A stretch of DNA of 11,132 nucleotides from a bacterium. Its GTDB lineage: Bacteria; Patescibacteriota; Gracilibacteria; Absconditabacterales; Absconditicoccaceae. Location: assembly GCA_020629735.1 (NCBI GenBank), contig JAHDCT010000004.1, positions 13,344 through 24,475 of the forward strand, in the 5' to 3' direction. The notes beneath the pieces were generated by a model. It searched no databases, had not been told where the DNA came from, and saw nothing but the letters and a program-made list of their open reading frames with translations. Of this stretch, positions 8,477 to 11,132 are shown piece by piece; position 1 is the stretch's first letter, and every line of letters begins with the position of its first letter. The position numbers and the translations under genes were made by a program.

Positions 8477-8881
8477 ATGATCAAACAACAACACCTCTAC
8501 ACACTAGCAAGAATTATTGTTATTTTCATGATGTTCCAAACATTATATGCAAAATTTACTGCTCAACCAGAAGCTGTAGAAAATTTCAGTCAACTTTTTT
8601 GAGGGCGATGAGAACCAAATGCAAGAATTTGAATTGGAATTATTGAACTCATTGCTGGGTCATTATTACTAGCAAAACCACCTTACAGACGATGATGAGC
8701 CGCATTAGCATTCTGACTCATGATATGAGCTATATACTTTCATGTCACTATACTAGGTATAAATAATCTCTTCATTTCAGCATGTGTAACATTAGTGGCA
8801 AGCTGATACTTACTCTATACAGATAAACAAGAAATTTTGTCATACACTTCAAAACGAACAAATACATGAAAAAAGGAATAA
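8477..8881 (+). CDS. DoxX-family integral membrane protein
   Basis: This 134-aa protein has four predicted membrane helices at residues about 8-26, 51-66, 72-92 and 96-114. The family-like pattern includes ARIIVIFMMFQTLYAKF in helix 1, GIIELIAGSLLL in helix 2 and YFHVTILG at the end of helix 3. DoxX-like proteins are small membrane proteins tied to redox and thiol stress or to quinone-linked oxidoreductases; precise activity varies. The lysine-rich tail (TSKRTNTGKKE) overlaps the next start by 16 bp, indicating co-translation with the transporter. Several glycines, including the GG pairs at 42-43 and 73-74, are UGA or mixed. Confidence 0.84.
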
Positions 8882-9741
8882 TACTACTCCTCATATGATC
8901 TCTCATTTTTCCTCTCTCATGAGTTTTTCAAAGATACCTATGAGATGCATGAGTTTGATGAGTGCTACAAATGTTTTTAAGAATGGTAATACCACTAGGG
9001 TTATTCTTAATAATGCAAAAAATAAGACAAACAGAAAAAATAATCGAGAAAAAAGATCGACCAACTTTTATACAACGTTGAATACTTCAGTCAATCGACT
9101 TCGTAGCTATCTACTTTGCTTATATGTATTTACCCTTGTGAGTAGTCTTACTTATATTTTATATAGCATTCCTTCTCGTAAGTTTTATGTACTGACATGC
9201 GTCACTCCATGAAAAAATAAACAAGAAAAAAATATATAGCCTCATATGTGCACTTATTGGTATTTATGTAATGTACACTGCTGATACAAGTTTCATACGA
9301 AGTCGACCAGCTGCAGCTGCAGCAATTGCTTGATGATCATATGCCATTAATATGATGTCCAGTAAACACTTAAACACATATTCCGCAGAACAAATAAATA
9401 CCATAGCATACGCTATATGAAGTATAGTTGGAGTATGAGCAGTAAGTATAGCACACTTTATATGACGAGAACCCATAACAATGAACATTATTCAAATCGA
9501 TACACTCCTACTAAGTCTTGGGTTATGAGCAGTAACATTCTGATGATTCTATTTTTTAATTGAAGGACTAAAATCAGTTCAATCTCAAAAAGCAAGTATT
9601 ATACTATTAAGTGAAGTTGTTTTTTCTTTTCTAATATGATGGATAATCTTTTCAGAAATCCCAAATTATGCAACAATACTCTGATGAATAGTTATTATGT
9701 CAGCAGTTTCACTTTTTGTCCTTGAACAAGAAGAAACATAA
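8866..9741 (+). CDS. EamA/DMT-family transporter
   Basis: This 291-aa protein is almost entirely hydrophobic, with about ten membrane helices arranged as two EamA halves. The second half ends with a typical family segment: SEVVFSFLIGWIIFSE, then IPNYATILGGIVIMSAV. The first helix begins immediately (GIILLLIGSLIFPLSGVFQ). EamA proteins are drug/metabolite exporters or amino-acid and nucleotide-sugar carriers; substrate cannot be predicted. The ATG lies inside the DoxX gene, overlapping by 16 bp in another frame, so the two are translationally coupled. About 20 UGA codons are read as Gly. Confidence 0.9.
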
Positions 9742-9806
9742 ATTACAAGTAATGAGTAAATAAAAAAATCACGCATACAACATCTATCCTTTAAAAAACA
9801 TTCATT

Positions 9807-11132
9807 ATGAACTGATTGCAAAAAACTTCAGATCTCTTTGTAGAATGCCTTGAGGCTCACAAAGTAAAATACATCTTCTGAGTACCCGGTGAAGAAAATC
9901 TAGATCTTGTAGAGTCCCTCAAAAAATCTTCTATCCAGTTAATCGTCACAAGAAACGAACAAACAGCTGTATTCATGGCGGCAACCTACGGAAGATTAAC
10001 TGGGCATACGTGAATAGCTCTAGCCACTCTATGACCAGGTGCAACAAACATGATGACTTGAGTTGCATATGCACAGTTATGATGAATGCCTGTCTTAGTG
10101 ATAACAGGACAAAAGCCAATTAAGCACTCTAAACAAGGTAAATTTCAAGTGATCGATGTTGTTGGTATGATGAAACCAGTAACAAAATTTAGCCAAGTAA
10201 TTGTAGACGGAGCAAGAGTCCCTTCACTGTTAGCGCATTCATTTCAAATAGCAGAATCAGAAAAACCAGGAGCAGTTCATCTAGAATTACCAGAGGACAT
10301 AGCAGGTGAAAAAATCAATGCAACTTTCTCACCAATTGTATACGAAAAAATAAGAAGACCTATACCTGATCCTAAAGCAATGAAAAGTGTAATAGATAAA
10401 TTACACGAAGCAAAACGTCCAATGCTTCTCGTCTGAGCATGAGCAAATAGAAAAAGAATAACAAAATATCTCACTGAGTTTATAAAGAAAAATAATATTC
10501 CATTCTTCACCTCACAAATGTGAAAATGAGTAGTAGATGAGCGTTTACCTCAATTTATCTGATCAGCAGCTCTTACAAGCGGAGATCATCTACATCATGC
10601 AATCGATAAAGCCGACCTGATTCTTGCAATAGGACACGATATCGTAGAAAAACCAACGAATATTATTGAAAAATCAAAAACCGAACTCATTCATATTAGT
10701 TTCACACAGGTCCAATTTGATGAACTCTACAAGCCTAGTTTACAAATTGCAGGAGATATAGGAAACACCATGTGGCAACTCAGTGAAGCAGATTTCTCAC
10801 AAGCGAAACGAGACTTTACAGAAGTATACGAAGCAGCAAACGATGCTAAAGATATGCTTAACTCTCGAGCAGAATCACACTACAACAAAGAAGTAATGAT
10901 GCCAGGAAGACTTATTAAGACTCTGCGTGAAGTACTAGGAGAAGAAGACATAGTAGCTCTAGATAACGGACTTTACAAAGTACGATTCGCTAGAAATTAT
11001 CCATGTTATCATCCTAACACACTTCTTCTTGATAATGCATTAGCGACTATGTGAGCATGATATAGCTCTGCACTCATGGCCAAAATGCTCAACCCAGAAA
11101 AAAAAGTTGTTGCAGTAGTCTGAGATTGATGA
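9807..11132 (+). CDS. acetolactate synthase large subunit (ThDP-dependent), C-terminus off window
   Basis: The first 442 residues of an enzyme that condenses two pyruvates to 2-acetolactate (or pyruvate with 2-oxobutyrate). Visible features are FGVPGEENLDLVESL, the catalytic glutamate E51 (RNEQTA) that activates thiamine diphosphate, LATLGPGATNMMTGVAYAQ, and KQGKFQVIDVVGMMKPVTKF. The window stops in the ThDP/Mg site, GDGG at 439-442. Family length is about 550 aa, so roughly 110 residues are missing. Seventeen UGA codons occur, many on conserved Gly, including both Gly of GDG. No regulatory subunit (ilvN) is visible, so an isoleucine/valine role versus a fermentative acetoin role cannot be decided. 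It starts 65 nt after the transporter; the gap holds no gene or clear promoter. Confidence 0.94.

Noticed and set aside
8895..9212. Plus-strand 105-codon frame inside the transporter gene
   Set aside because: It is an out-of-frame shadow of the EamA gene, whose true frame is interrupted by UGA only under the standard code.

Overview
The window reads as protein-coding DNA from a Candidate Phyla Radiation bacterium that uses genetic code 25 (UGA = glycine), that is Gracilibacteria/BD1-5 or Absconditabacteria/SR1. In-frame TGA occurs in every gene of the window. It falls on glycines that are conserved in the families concerned: the PGG before the Nudix box, the GLGVLG segment of NrdA, and the FGVPG and GDG motifs of acetolactate synthase. 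TGG is still used where tryptophan is expected, and every gene ends in TAA or TAG. Under the standard code almost every gene breaks into short pieces. All CDS coordinates here assume code 25. The DNA is A+T-rich and no start has a clear AGGAGG-type Shine-Dalgarno.

Region 1 (1-475) has a weak, partial minus-strand ORF at the left edge, then a regulatory stretch. That stretch holds two tandem NrdR-box-like sites, 32 nt from start to start, ahead of the ribonucleotide reductase genes.

Region 2 (476-5238) is a deoxynucleotide gene cluster, all on the plus strand. It has nrdB carrying its own N-terminal ATP-cone, then a short nrdA with no ATP-cone, an unrecognised 219-aa protein, an intact Nudix hydrolase, and a second Nudix gene broken by an apparent +1 frameshift. 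The likely combined role is dNTP synthesis, with allosteric control moved to the radical subunit, plus nucleotide-pool clean-up.

Region 3 (5239-6135) holds an imperfect dyad, a stand-alone GyrI-like ligand-binding protein, and a clear intrinsic terminator.

Region 4 (6173 to the right edge) looks like one operon: a TetR-family regulator, a membrane-anchored FMN/Fe-S glutamate synthase-domain protein, a DoxX-family membrane protein, an EamA/DMT-type transporter that overlaps it by 16 bp, and the first 442 codons of a thiamine-diphosphate acetolactate synthase that runs off the window. The TetR protein may regulate this redox/pyruvate-linked group, but its ligand and operator cannot be read from the sequence.

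No rRNA, tRNA, CRISPR array, insertion sequence or attachment site was seen.
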